Origin: an uncultured Bacteroidales bacterium
GTDB taxonomy: Bacteria; Bacteroidota; Bacteroidia; Bacteroidales; UBA932
NCBI GenBank assembly: GCA_945912085.1
Contig: CAMEBJ010000054.1
Location: 1-7,775 of the forward strand
Direction of reading: 5' to 3'
DNA: 7,775 nucleotides
Made by a program: the position numbers and the translations under genes. Within the stretch, counting starts at the first letter, position 1, and each line of letters starts with the position of its first letter. Shown piece by piece: positions 1 through 7,015 of the stretch. The notes under the pieces were generated by a model. The model ran no database searches and was not told where the DNA came from. It saw only the letters and a program-made list of their open reading frames with translations.

Positions 1-344
1 ACATCATCGAGACCGGGGACAAAATCGATGCAGCCATCCACCGCAGGCTGCTGATGAACCTGTTCTTCAAGAACTCGCCACTTCACGACGGAGCGGTCAT
101 CATCAGCGGAAACAGGATTGTGGCGGCCCGCTGCACGCTTCCGATCACGGAGAAGACCGACATCCCGCCTTCTTTCGGGATGAGGCACAAGGCTGCAATC
201 GGGATTTCCGAGGAGAGTGATGCCGAGGTGGTTGTCGTGTCCGAGGAGACAGGAGCCATTTCATTTGTCAAAGGTGGCAATGTCACCGGAATCAACAATA
301 TAAATGAACTTAAATTGCTGTTGAGCAATTCTTTGTCTGAATAG
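1..344 (+). CDS. cdaA: Diadenylate cyclase CdaA, C-terminal part (5' end outside window)
   Basis: This is the C-terminal part of a diadenylate cyclase, which condenses two ATP molecules into the second messenger c-di-AMP. The reading frame is open from base 3, so the gene is cut by the window edge and the ATG at 54 is internal. Visible signatures are SPLHDGAVII, holding the catalytic DGA motif (codons at 87-95), and the downstream GMRHKAAIGISE block (RHK at 183-191), which matches the RHR motif of DAC domains. VVVVSEETGAIS then closes the domain. CdaA-type enzymes usually carry N-terminal membrane helices, but that part is not in the window. The third residue of the RHR motif is lysine here, a conservative change. 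The stop codon is 2 bp before the mutS2 start, suggesting translational coupling. Assignment to CdaA rather than DisA rests on the motif style and on the protein ending soon after the DAC domain; DisA would continue into a helix-hairpin-helix region. Confidence 0.93.
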   Translation, partial: IIETGDKIDAAIHRRLLMNLFFKNSPLHDGAVIISGNRIVAARCTLPITEKTDIPPSFGMRHKAAIGISEESDAEVVVVSEETGAISFVKGGNVTGINNINELKLLLSNSLSE

Positions 345-346
345 AT

Positions 347-2908
347 ATGGTAGAAAACGGGAAGATTGAAGACATAGTGTGGGAATTGAAAACAGAGCAG
401 AAGACCGGATTTGACAGAATCAGAAAAATGATTTCTGACAAATGCTCGACTCAGTATGCTGCGGAGAGGGTGGCTGCGGAGACATTTTCGTCAGTTGCCC
501 CGGAAATCCGGAAAAGGCTTCTGCTCACTGATGAAATGAGGCTGATTCTGATGTTTGAGGAGAGTTTTCCGTCGGGAGGATTCATTGACTGCCTCGACTT
601 TCTCAAGCCTCTTGAGAGTACTTCCTACAACATAGACCTGATTTCTCTGCGCAAGCTCAAAACAATGCTGGACACCCTTTTCCGGGTGACAAAGTTTTTC
701 CACGACATCAAGGAAGGGGTCTATCCGAATCTGAAGAAGATGTCCTCATCGGTGATGAATTTCCCACAGGTACAGCAAAGAATCGATTCCATTCTGGACA
801 GGTTCGGGGATGTAAAGGACACCGCCTCCGATGAGCTCTATGCAATCCGGAAATCACTCAGGGAGACAGAGGGAACCATTTCGCGGCGGATCAGTTCCAT
901 TCTGCGCAAGGCCCAGGAGGAAGGTCTTGTGGACAGCGACGCCACGGTCTCGGTGAGGGATGGGAAAATGCTGATTCCGGTTTCGGCGGCCAACAAGAAA
1001 AAGATACAGGGATTCATCTACGATGAGTCCGCCTCGGGAAAGACCGCGTTCATCGAGCCTGCAGAGGTTGTCGAACTGGACAACCGCATCAAGGAATTGA
1101 AATTCGCGGAAGGCAGGGAAATCCTGAGGATTCTCGTGACATTCAGCGACTTTGTCAGGCCATATCTCCCTGAGATCGAAAGTTCCGCAATTTTCCTCGG
1201 AGAAATTGACTTCCTGATGGCGAAGGCACAGGTGTCCCTTGACATAATCGCCGGAATGCCGGTAATCTCGGACAACGGGGAGATGAACCTGAGAAAGGCA
1301 CGACATCCCCTTCTGGAGAAGGCACTCAAGAAGGAAAGAAAGGAAATCGTCCCCCTTACGGTGACATTGAACAGGAACAAGCACATTCTGCTCATTTCCG
1401 GGCCGAACGCCGGAGGAAAATCCGTGTGCCTCAAGACAGTGGGACTGCTTCAGTACATGTTCCAGTGGGGTATGCTGATTCCGACCTCGGAATCTTCCGA
1501 GTTGCCTGTCTTTGACAGAATTCTGGTCAGCATAGGAGATGACCAGTCCATTGACAACGACCTGAGCACCTACAGTTCCTTCCTCGCAGATATGAAGGAA
1601 ATGCTCCGCAAGGCAGATTCAAGGACTCTGATTCTCATAGATGAGTTCGGCTCGGGCACTGAACCGACGGCCGGAGGGGCAATTGCAGAAGCCCTGCTCA
1701 AGGAGTTCGACACCAGAGGCACTTACGGAGTCATCACCACCCACTACACCAATCTGAAGATGTATGCCTCAGGGCAGACCGGAGTTGTCAATGGGGCGAT
1801 GATGTTCGATGTCAAGAACATAGCTCCCCTTTTCAAACTTGAGACGGGTCTGCCTGGCAATTCATTCGCATTCGAACTGGCAAGGAAGATGGGACTTCCG
1901 GAGGAGATTGTCAAGGACGCGGAGATCCGCGCCGGAGAGCAGTTCGTTGACATAGAGAGGAATCTCCGCAAGATTGCCCGGAACCGGAAAGCCCTGGACG
2001 AGAAACTCGAAAGGATCAGGAACACAGACCGGACTCTCGAGAGCATTACCGACAAGTACCAGAAGGAACTTCTTGAAATACAAACCAGGAAGAAAGAGAT
2101 TCTCGAAAAGGCAAAGGAAGAGGCAGAGAAGATTGTCAAGGACGCAAACCGGCAGGTTGAGAACACCATCAGGACAATCAAGGAGGCAAATGCCGAGAAG
2201 GAGAGCACGAACGAGGCAAGGAAGGAACTTCAGGAGTTCGTTTCCGCCCTCAGCACGAGGAAGGTGAGGGAGCAGCAGGAGAAGGAAGACTACATTGAAC
2301 GGAAAATCAAGCAGATCGACCAGAGGAAAGCCCGGCAGAACGAGCGCAAGGCAAAACGCGCCGCGGACAGGCAGGAAAAAGAGGCTCTCGAGGAGATTGA
2401 GCAGCAGAGGAGGCTTGAAGCCTTCAGGAGTGCGCCTCTCCAGGTTGGGGAGAAGGTCAGGGTCAAGAGCAACGGTCTTGTGGGAGAAGTGGTGAAACTA
2501 TCTCCGAAAGCAGTGGTAATCAACATCGGAAACATCAGCAGCAAGATGTCGCACGACAAGGTGGAACGCATCACTTCCAACGAGTACAGGGACAGTGTCA
2601 GGGAGGCTTCCCGCAACACTCCCACAATCCGCGTGGACCAGTCGCTCACACAGCGCAAGCTGGATTTTTCAGTGGAGCTGGACGTGCGCGGAGAGAGGGT
2701 CAACGATGCTATAGAGAAGGTAATGAGGTATGTGGATGACGCAATTATGCTCAACGTCGGCAGCGTCAGAATCATCCACGGGAAAGGCACGGGAGCATTG
2801 CGGGAGGAAATCCAGAAGTTTCTCAGGACGACTCCGGGGGTAGCGTCCGTCCGGGACGAGCACATTCAGTACGGGGGTACGGGCGTGACCATCGTCGACT
2901 TCGACTGA
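347..2908 (+). CDS. mutS2: Endonuclease/ATPase MutS2 with C-terminal Smr domain
   Basis: The product is an 853-residue MutS2 protein. The family lacks the MutS mismatch-recognition domain; it has been linked to suppression of homologous recombination and, in Bacillus subtilis, to rescue of collided ribosomes. Residues 1 to about 330 form the core/lever region. The ATPase follows, with Walker A GPNAGGKS (352-359), an ABC-like signature STYSSF (407-412) and Walker B LILIDE (428-433). Residues from about 520 to 690 are rich in Lys, Arg and Glu and should form a long coiled coil. A KOW-like beta segment follows (about 697-745). The Smr domain occupies about 775-853, with LDVRGE (778-783) and HGKGTGALR (811-819), so the residues associated with nuclease activity appear intact. 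The protein is somewhat longer than the B. subtilis protein (about 785 residues), probably in the charged linker. The ATG at 347 is 2 bp after the cdaA stop and is the natural start. Confidence 0.96.
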   Translation: MVENGKIEDIVWELKTEQKTGFDRIRKMISDKCSTQYAAERVAAETFSSVAPEIRKRLLLTDEMRLILMFEESFPSGGFIDCLDFLKPLESTSYNIDLISLRKLKTMLDTLFRVTKFFHDIKEGVYPNLKKMSSSVMNFPQVQQRIDSILDRFGDVKDTASDELYAIRKSLRETEGTISRRISSILRKAQEEGLVDSDATVSVRDGKMLIPVSAANKKKIQGFIYDESASGKTAFIEPAEVVELDNRIKELKFAEGREILRILVTFSDFVRPYLPEIESSAIFLGEIDFLMAKAQVSLDIIAGMPVISDNGEMNLRKARHPLLEKALKKERKEIVPLTVTLNRNKHILLISGPNAGGKSVCLKTVGLLQYMFQWGMLIPTSESSELPVFDRILVSIGDDQSIDNDLSTYSSFLADMKEMLRKADSRTLILIDEFGSGTEPTAGGAIAEALLKEFDTRGTYGVITTHYTNLKMYASGQTGVVNGAMMFDVKNIAPLFKLETGLPGNSFAFELARKMGLPEEIVKDAEIRAGEQFVDIERNLRKIARNRKALDEKLERIRNTDRTLESITDKYQKELLEIQTRKKEILEKAKEEAEKIVKDANRQVENTIRTIKEANAEKESTNEARKELQEFVSALSTRKVREQQEKEDYIERKIKQIDQRKARQNERKAKRAADRQEKEALEEIEQQRRLEAFRSAPLQVGEKVRVKSNGLVGEVVKLSPKAVVINIGNISSKMSHDKVERITSNEYRDSVREASRNTPTIRVDQSLTQRKLDFSVELDVRGERVNDAIEKVMRYVDDAIMLNVGSVRIIHGKGTGALREEIQKFLRTTPGVASVRDEHIQYGGTGVTIVDFD

Positions 2909-2919
2909 CAGAAGGAGAT

Positions 2920-3030
2920 ATGAGTAAATATTTACGATATAGGACAACATATATATGGCAGGAGCGGGAGGAAGAAGCGAGAACACGAAGGTGGGACACA
3001 GGGGCGAGGACATTGCCTGCGAGTTTCTGA
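2920..3030 (+). CDS. Possible 36-residue leader ORF overlapping the yraN start (weak)
   Basis: An ATG at 2920 opens a 36-codon frame that ends at TGA 3028-3030, out of frame with yraN and overlapping its first 76 bases. The predicted peptide starts MSKYLRYRTTYIW and is rich in Arg and Glu; it resembles nothing I recognise. The argument for translation is the upstream GAAGGAGAT, a strong Shine-Dalgarno-like sequence with close spacing and the best in the window. The ATG also sits in the same AT-ATG context as the real genes. Against it: Bacteroidota generally make little use of Shine-Dalgarno pairing, and the second half of the ORF is simply yraN in another frame. It could be a coupling ORF that delivers ribosomes to yraN, or chance. 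Confidence 0.15.
   Translation: MSKYLRYRTTYIWQEREEEARTRRWDTGARTLPASF
2924..2935. repeat. 12-bp perfect palindrome in the mutS2-yraN gap
   Basis: GTAAATATTTAC is a perfect inverted repeat with no spacer. It lies in the 46-bp gap between mutS2 and yraN (2909-2954), which is only about 28% GC and stands out against the surrounding coding DNA. It could be an operator for a small dimeric regulator or a chance AT-rich palindrome. No convincing Bacteroidota promoter (TTTG near -33, TAnnTTTG near -7) was seen beside it. Confidence 0.25.
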
Positions 3031-3341
3031 TGGGTCAGGGACATAGTATCATCGGAAGGAACTGGAGGAGCGGACATCTTGAAATCGACATCATTTCGCT
3101 CGACGGGATTGGAATACATTTTGTTGAAGTGAAGACCCGCCGCCCACCCCTGCAGGCAGCCCCTCAGGAATGCGTGAACACCACAAAGCAGAGACGAGTT
3201 GCGAGGGCGGCCCAGAACTGGATGGCGAAGAACGGGTTTGCCGAGGCGGAATGTCATTTCGACATCGTTTCGGTGGTAATTGACGGGGAGAAAATATTTT
3301 CTGAATATTTCCCCGACGCCTATATTCCTTCCCTTTTCTGA
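2955..3341 (+). CDS. yraN: YraN family (UPF0102) endonuclease-like protein
   Basis: This is a 128-residue protein of the YraN/UPF0102 family, whose fold is related to restriction-endonuclease and Holliday-junction resolvase nucleases. Its cellular role is poorly defined. The family pattern is clear: an N-terminal GHRGEDIACEFL helix, the RNWRSGHLEIDII strand with Glu43 and Asp45, and FVEVKTRR with Glu58 and Lys60, together giving the expected D-ExK metal site. A KQRRVARAAQNW helix and a C-terminal strand ending in an acidic/aromatic tail follow. Length is normal for the family. The start is well fixed: this frame has stop codons at 2925 and 2940, and ATG 2955 is the first start after them. It lies 46 bp after mutS2 and 43 bp before the guanylyltransferase gene. 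A link with the repair-type gene mutS2 is plausible but only inferred from position. Confidence 0.92.
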   Translation: MAGAGGRSENTKVGHRGEDIACEFLMGQGHSIIGRNWRSGHLEIDIISLDGIGIHFVEVKTRRPPLQAAPQECVNTTKQRRVARAAQNWMAKNGFAEAECHFDIVSVVIDGEKIFSEYFPDAYIPSLF

Positions 3342-3384
3342 CCTGCGGACAAACACAACATTGAAAACACATAAGACACTATAT

Positions 3385-4473
3385 ATGAACAGCAATCAAT
3401 ATTGCATCATACTGGCGGGAGGCTCCGGAACACGATTCTGGCCTCTGAGCCGGACCGAAAGTCCGAAGCAGTTCCTTGAGATAATGGGCACGGGGAAGAC
3501 ATTCATCCGCAACACCTACGAGAGGTTTGCAAAGTTCATCCTGCCGGAGAACATCATTGTCGTCACCACTGCCAGATACAGGGAGAAAATCATTCAGCAA
3601 CTGCCGGAGCTGCTGCCGGAGAACCTTCTTGTCGAGCCCTACGGGAGAAACACTGCTCCCTGCATTGCATACGCCACCTACACCCTGCTCAAGCGCAATC
3701 CTGACGCAGTGACAGTGGTCTCCCCTACCGACCAGGTGATTGAGAACGAGGACGGTTTCAGGGAGACGATGCTCGGGGCGCTGGACTACGCCAGACAGAA
3801 CAAGGTGCTTGTGGCCGTGGGAGTCCGTCCGAGCAGGCCTGACAGCAACTACGGATACATCCAGGTGACCGGCGGTTCCTGCAACGGCACCGGACCGATG
3901 AAGGTCAAGACATTCACCGAGAAACCCGACAAGACTCTCGCAAAGGTTTTCGTGGACAGCGGGGAATTCTTCTGGAATTCCGGAATTTTCGTCTGGAGCG
4001 CCGAAGCCATCCGGGAGAACCTGGAAAAATACCTTCCTGAAATCACCAGACTTTTCAAAGGCTGGGAGACGGCGATTGGAAGTTGTGCAGAGGGAGAATT
4101 CATCGAAAGGGCCTACACTGACTGCATCAACAAATCCCTCGACTATGCCCTGATGGAGAAGGCGGAAGATGTCTGGCTCTACCCTGCGGGATTCCGGTGG
4201 ACTGACATCGGAGCCTGGGATTCCCTTCACGAGATTTTCCCGTACAAAGACCCTCAGGGGAACGCCGTTCTGGCTGACAAATCCCTGATTTCCGATGACA
4301 AGGGAAGTCTTATAATTTCGCAGAACAAAGGCAAGCTGATGGCAATCAAGGGTTTGGAAGACTTCATCGTGATTGACACCACGGATGTGCTCCTGATTTG
4401 TCCGAAGGATGAGAAGAAATTCAAGGATTTTGTCTCAGGACTCGGAATGCCGGGATATGAAAATTACAAATAA
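3385..4473 (+). CDS. manC: Mannose-1-phosphate guanylyltransferase (GDP-mannose pyrophosphorylase)
   Basis: The 362-residue product belongs to the COG0836 nucleotidyltransferases, which make GDP-mannose from mannose-1-phosphate and GTP in the cytoplasm. GDP-mannose feeds mannosylation and, through other enzymes, GDP-fucose for capsule, O-antigen and glycoproteins. Visible motifs are the N-terminal nucleotide-binding loop GGSGTRFWPLS (12-22) followed by PKQF with Lys28, SPTDQVI (113-119) with Asp116, FTEKPD (177-182), WNSGIFVW (197-204) and the late TDIGAWDSL segment (273-281). The protein ends after the transferase domain, so it is the short monofunctional form without a phosphomannose isomerase tail. 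The frame is open back to an ATG at 3280, but that would overlap yraN by 62 bp, whereas ATG 3385 puts the nucleotide-binding loop at the usual distance from the N-terminus. SPTDQ replaces the more familiar PADH at that position. The symbol manC is by family; rfbM would be equivalent. Confidence 0.93.
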   Translation: MNSNQYCIILAGGSGTRFWPLSRTESPKQFLEIMGTGKTFIRNTYERFAKFILPENIIVVTTARYREKIIQQLPELLPENLLVEPYGRNTAPCIAYATYTLLKRNPDAVTVVSPTDQVIENEDGFRETMLGALDYARQNKVLVAVGVRPSRPDSNYGYIQVTGGSCNGTGPMKVKTFTEKPDKTLAKVFVDSGEFFWNSGIFVWSAEAIRENLEKYLPEITRLFKGWETAIGSCAEGEFIERAYTDCINKSLDYALMEKAEDVWLYPAGFRWTDIGAWDSLHEIFPYKDPQGNAVLADKSLISDDKGSLIISQNKGKLMAIKGLEDFIVIDTTDVLLICPKDEKKFKDFVSGLGMPGYENYK

Positions 4474-4481
4474 TCACAAAT

Positions 4482-4934
4482 ATGGAACTTGAGAAACAGA
4501 TACAAGCCGACATTATGGCGGCAATGAAGGCGCACGAGGCAACGAGGCTTGCTGCGCTCAGAGGCATCAAATCAGCAATCCTGCTTGCAAAGACTGCAGA
4601 CGGCAGCAACGGGCAGGTCAGCGATGCCGACATTGTGAAAATCATTCAGAAACTGGTGAAACAGCGCAAGGAGAGCGCTGCAATCTACTCTCAGCAGAAC
4701 CGCCAGGACCTTGCTGACAACGAACTTGCAGAGGCAGCAGCAATGGAAGTCTATCTTCCGAAGCAGTTGGGTGAGGCTGAAGTGGAGGCTATTCTTGCAG
4801 GAATCATCGCCGAGGTCGGAGCCTCAAAACCATCCGATATGGGAAAGGTGATGGGAGTCGCCACCAAGCGTCTTGCCGGACAGGCAGACGGAAGGCTGAT
4901 TTCCACACTGGTCAAGAAAATGCTCACCGTCTGA
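4482..4934 (+). CDS. yqeY: YqeY/GatB-tail domain protein
   Basis: This 150-residue protein is a stand-alone YqeY domain, homologous to the C-terminal tail of the GatB subunit of aspartyl/glutamyl-tRNA amidotransferase, which contacts tRNA. The free-standing protein has no settled function; a tRNA-related role is usually assumed by homology. Typical features are the N-terminal LEKQIQADIMAAMKAHEATRLAALRG-like helix with the Lys-Ala-x-Glu-x-x-Arg pattern, LVKQRKESAAIY in the middle, YLPKQL at about 95-100, and the final DMGKVMGVATKRLAGQADGR segment. Length is normal and no residue seems missing. It starts 8 bp after the guanylyltransferase stop, so it is almost certainly co-transcribed with it. 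It is the last gene of the plus-strand block and runs into the convergent cutC, with 36 bp between the stops. Its last codons form one arm of a small inverted repeat. Confidence 0.94.
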   Translation: MELEKQIQADIMAAMKAHEATRLAALRGIKSAILLAKTADGSNGQVSDADIVKIIQKLVKQRKESAAIYSQQNRQDLADNELAEAAAMEVYLPKQLGEAEVEAILAGIIAEVGASKPSDMGKVMGVATKRLAGQADGRLISTLVKKMLTV

Positions 4935-4942
4935 GAAGACGG
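4927..4942 (-). terminator. Small GAGA-loop hairpin at the yqeY stop codon
   Basis: CCGTCT (4927-4932) pairs perfectly with AGACGG (4937-4942) around a four-base GAGA loop, a GNRA tetraloop in plus-strand RNA. The left arm is inside the yqeY coding end and the loop covers its TGA. Read on the minus strand, the hairpin follows cutC and is trailed at a few bases' distance by TTTTCTT (complement of 4914-4920), so it could end cutC transcripts. The stem is short and the T-run is not adjacent. An alternative partner for ACCGT (4926-4930) is ACGGT at 4949-4953. Confidence 0.25.
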
Positions 4943-4957
4943 ATTCCAACGGTTTCA

Positions 4958-5008
4958 CGGGGCATCGTCATTACGCCTGAAGCGCATTGATGATGCCCCG
5001 GACCTTTT
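4958..5008 (+). terminator. Probable terminator of the plus-strand block
   Basis: A 13-base arm (4958-4970, CGGGGCATCGTCA) pairs with 4988-5000 (TGATGATGCCCCG) across a 17-base loop. The only imperfect position, 4967 with 4991, is a G-U wobble in plus-strand RNA but a C-A mismatch in minus-strand RNA, so the stem is stronger in the plus-strand transcript. A T-run (5005-5008) follows after GACC. Both points favour termination after yqeY. The loop and right arm lie in the last codons of cutC on the other strand. The T-run is short, so termination may be inefficient. Confidence 0.5.
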
Positions 5009-5711
5009 CCGCATCGGTGATGCGTGAGGAATATTCATCGGCTCCTGCAGTTCCCATATTCACTTCACCGCGGCGGAAAGTCATTCCGCTTGGCTGGAGA
5101 CTGCTGGCCGAGGCATGGATTTCCACCGCACCAGTCCTCTGAAGTATTTCACGGGCATTGTCCCTGTTCACTCCTCCCCCGGGCATAATGAGGATTCTGC
5201 CGGCAGCCTTTTCCACGAGGGATGAAAGCATTTCCACTCCCTGAAGCGCTGAAGGGGCAAGTCCCGAGGTGAGGATTCTGGAACATCCGAGGGAAATAAC
5301 CTCTTCAAGAGCCTCGAAAGGGTCCCTGCACATATCGAAGGCCCTGTGGAAAGTGACATTCATTCCGGAGGCCTCATTGACAAGCCTGCGGCACAGGTCA
5401 GCGTCAATTCTCCCGTCAGGGAGAAGAGCACCGATTACGACACCGTCAGCTCCGAGGGAACGCATCAGGCGGACATCCTCAATCATCACGGAAGCATCTG
5501 CGGCAGTGTAGAGGAAGTCTCCCCCACGGGGACGGATCAGACAATGCACTTTCAGACCCTCGAATTTTCTGGCGTAAGCGACCAGTCCTGCTGACGGAGT
5601 TACTCCGCCTTCACCGAGGGCGGAGCAGAGTTCAATTCTCTGAGCTCCACCTTCGTAGGCAGCATTCACGCTCTGGGGCGATCCTGCACAGACTTCCAGA
5701 GTCGCTTTCAT
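4971..5711 (-). CDS. cutC: CutC family TIM-barrel protein (annotated as copper homeostasis)
   Basis: The 246-residue product is a full-length CutC protein, a single-domain TIM barrel named for a copper-sensitivity phenotype in E. coli; its true biochemical role remains uncertain. Family motifs in order are LEVCAGS (5-11), RIELCSALGEGGVTPS (25-40), HCLIRPRGGDFLY (56-68), TFHRAFD (120-126), ILTSG (146-150), MPGGGVN (176-182) and EIHASA (197-202). Cysteines occur at 8, 29, 57, 107, 128 and 143; those in ELC and HCLIRP are in the usual family segments. There is no signal peptide, so it is cytoplasmic. The start ATG overlaps the TGA of the upstream fucosidase gene in the four bases ATGA (5708-5711), a classic coupling arrangement. 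Being last in an operon with two glycan hydrolases fits a sugar-related role at least as well as copper handling, but that is inference. Confidence 0.94.
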   Translation of the reverse strand: MKATLEVCAGSPQSVNAAYEGGAQRIELCSALGEGGVTPSAGLVAYARKFEGLKVHCLIRPRGGDFLYTAADASVMIEDVRLMRSLGADGVVIGALLPDGRIDADLCRRLVNEASGMNVTFHRAFDMCRDPFEALEEVISLGCSRILTSGLAPSALQGVEMLSSLVEKAAGRILIMPGGGVNRDNAREILQRTGAVEIHASASSLQPSGMTFRRGEVNMGTAGADEYSSRITDAEKVRGIINALQA

Positions 5712-7015
5712 TGCAGTTTGAGTTCGACCACGCGGTCAGGTTCACCTTCGGCAACAGGAACAGTGATGTGCACTCCCTGACGGCAGCGGTCGAATGTCAC
5801 CTTCGAGCCATCAACAAGGCAGACAGCCGATTTTACCTTTGCCTTTGCTTCCAGAGGGATGAACACAGAGGTCGTCCCTGCGTCAAGCAGGTGGACGAAA
5901 AGCCTGTCGCCCTTGCGGGTAGTGCAGCCCCAGTTCTGTTCAGGGACATCTCCGGCAACGGTTCCGTAGATGGAATCACCGTACTTTGAGAGCCATTCTC
6001 CCATTCCCCTGAGTCTGTCGAGAGCCGTCAGAGGGAGCCTTCCGTCAGGCTGAGGCCCGATGTTCATAAGCAGGTTGGCACCTTTCCCAGCGGCCCCGAC
6101 AAGCAGCCTGACAAGTTCATCCACACTCTTGTAATTCTGGTCAATTACCTTATAGCCCCACATCCCGTTCATCGTCTCGCAAGTCTCCAGAGGCAGACGG
6201 CTGATGTCCTGTCCTGACAGCCCGGCCTTGTTCTCTCCCGGAAGATCCCGCTCGAAAATCTGAAAATCCTCGCCTTCGTACGGGGTGCTGTGGTGGTTGT
6301 TCGCCACCAGGCAGGAAGGCTGGAGAGAATGAATCAGACGGTACTGTTCCTCAAGCTGCCAGTCGAAATCAGGATTCTGATCCTGGTCCCAGAGACCGTC
6401 GAACCAGATTGCTCCGACCTGTCCGTAATTGGTGAGCAGCTCGGTCAGCTGGGCGTTCATAAAATCATAGTAATGCTTCCAGTCGGCCTTTGAGTGGTCC
6501 TTGCCGGTGTCGCGGCCGGTGCGGCCCGCCGGATAGTCCTCCCTGCCCCAGTCGATGTGGGAATAGTAGAGATGGAGCCTTATGCCCTGCCTGTGGCACT
6601 CATCGGCCAGTTCCCTGAGCACATCACGCCCGAAAGGAGTTGCGTCCACGATGTTGTAGGGTGACTGGGCAGTGTGGAACATCGAGAAGCCGTCATGGTG
6701 ACGGGTGGTGAAGCAGATGTACTTCGCTCCGGAGGCCTTGATGGCAGAGACCCATTCCTCTGCGTTGAAACCTGCCGGGTAGAAACCTCCGGCAGCCTTG
6801 CAGTATTCCTCCTGCTTGAGTCCCTTGTTCAGATACCACTCCCCCTGGGCGAACATGCTGTAGATTCCCCAGTGAAGGAAGATTCCAAAACCTGCATCCG
6901 CAAATTCCTGCCTTGAGGCAAGATTCTCCGGAGTCGGCCGGTAAGTCTGGGCCACCGAGAAGAAAGGAGTGGCAACCATCAATGCCATTAAGGCGGAAAG
7001 AAATTTGATTCTCAT
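5708..7015 (-). CDS. Secreted GH29 alpha-L-fucosidase
   Basis: The 435-residue product is a GH29 retaining alpha-L-fucosidase, releasing fucose from glycans. Residues 1-22 look like a Sec signal peptide (MRIKFLSALMALMV core, SVA before a likely cut at Gln23) without a lipobox cysteine, so a periplasmic or secreted soluble enzyme is expected. The barrel has FGIFLHWGIYS (His48-Trp49), TTRHHDGFSMF (His106, His107) and IWFDG, where Asp206 is the likely nucleophile. The acid/base is less certain; Glu247, Glu249 and Glu255 in the YEGEDFQIFERD stretch are candidates. GKGANLLMNIGPQPDG marks the end of the barrel, and roughly 345-435 forms a C-terminal beta domain. Subfamily A or B cannot be decided by eye. 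The frame is open to an ATG at 7105, but that would overlap the upstream gene by 80 bp and bury the signal peptide, so ATG 7015 is chosen. It starts 10 bp after the NamZ-like gene and overlaps cutC by 4 bp. Confidence 0.94.
   Translation of the reverse strand: MRIKFLSALMALMVATPFFSVAQTYRPTPENLASRQEFADAGFGIFLHWGIYSMFAQGEWYLNKGLKQEEYCKAAGGFYPAGFNAEEWVSAIKASGAKYICFTTRHHDGFSMFHTAQSPYNIVDATPFGRDVLRELADECHRQGIRLHLYYSHIDWGREDYPAGRTGRDTGKDHSKADWKHYYDFMNAQLTELLTNYGQVGAIWFDGLWDQDQNPDFDWQLEEQYRLIHSLQPSCLVANNHHSTPYEGEDFQIFERDLPGENKAGLSGQDISRLPLETCETMNGMWGYKVIDQNYKSVDELVRLLVGAAGKGANLLMNIGPQPDGRLPLTALDRLRGMGEWLSKYGDSIYGTVAGDVPEQNWGCTTRKGDRLFVHLLDAGTTSVFIPLEAKAKVKSAVCLVDGSKVTFDRCRQGVHITVPVAEGEPDRVVELKLQ

Noticed and set aside
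1974..2267. A 97-codon plus-strand frame inside mutS2
   Set aside because: It is an out-of-frame reading of the coiled-coil region and gives an Arg/Ser/Thr-rich low-complexity product.
2290..2865. A 191-codon minus-strand frame, and others of 138-176 codons, opposite mutS2
   Set aside because: They are Ser/Leu/Arg-rich antisense shadows of the MutS2 coding frame with no family signature.
3280..3384. N-terminal extension of the guanylyltransferase to ATG 3280
   Set aside because: The extra 35 residues overlap yraN and carry no family sequence; the nucleotide-binding loop sits at the normal place when starting at 3385.
3342..3384. A new regulatory element in the 43-bp yraN-manC gap
   Set aside because: The gap is moderately AT-rich but I saw no repeat, hairpin or Bacteroidota-type promoter in it.
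3361..3389. TTGAAA, 17 bases, TATGAA as a sigma70-like promoter before the guanylyltransferase gene
   Set aside because: The -10-like element contains the start codon itself, so transcripts would begin inside the gene, and the consensus is not that of the primary sigma factor of Bacteroidota.
3379..4230. A 283-codon open frame on the minus strand opposite the guanylyltransferase gene
   Set aside because: It lies entirely antisense to a gene with clear motifs, has no recognisable domain, and such frames arise from the codon bias of the real gene.
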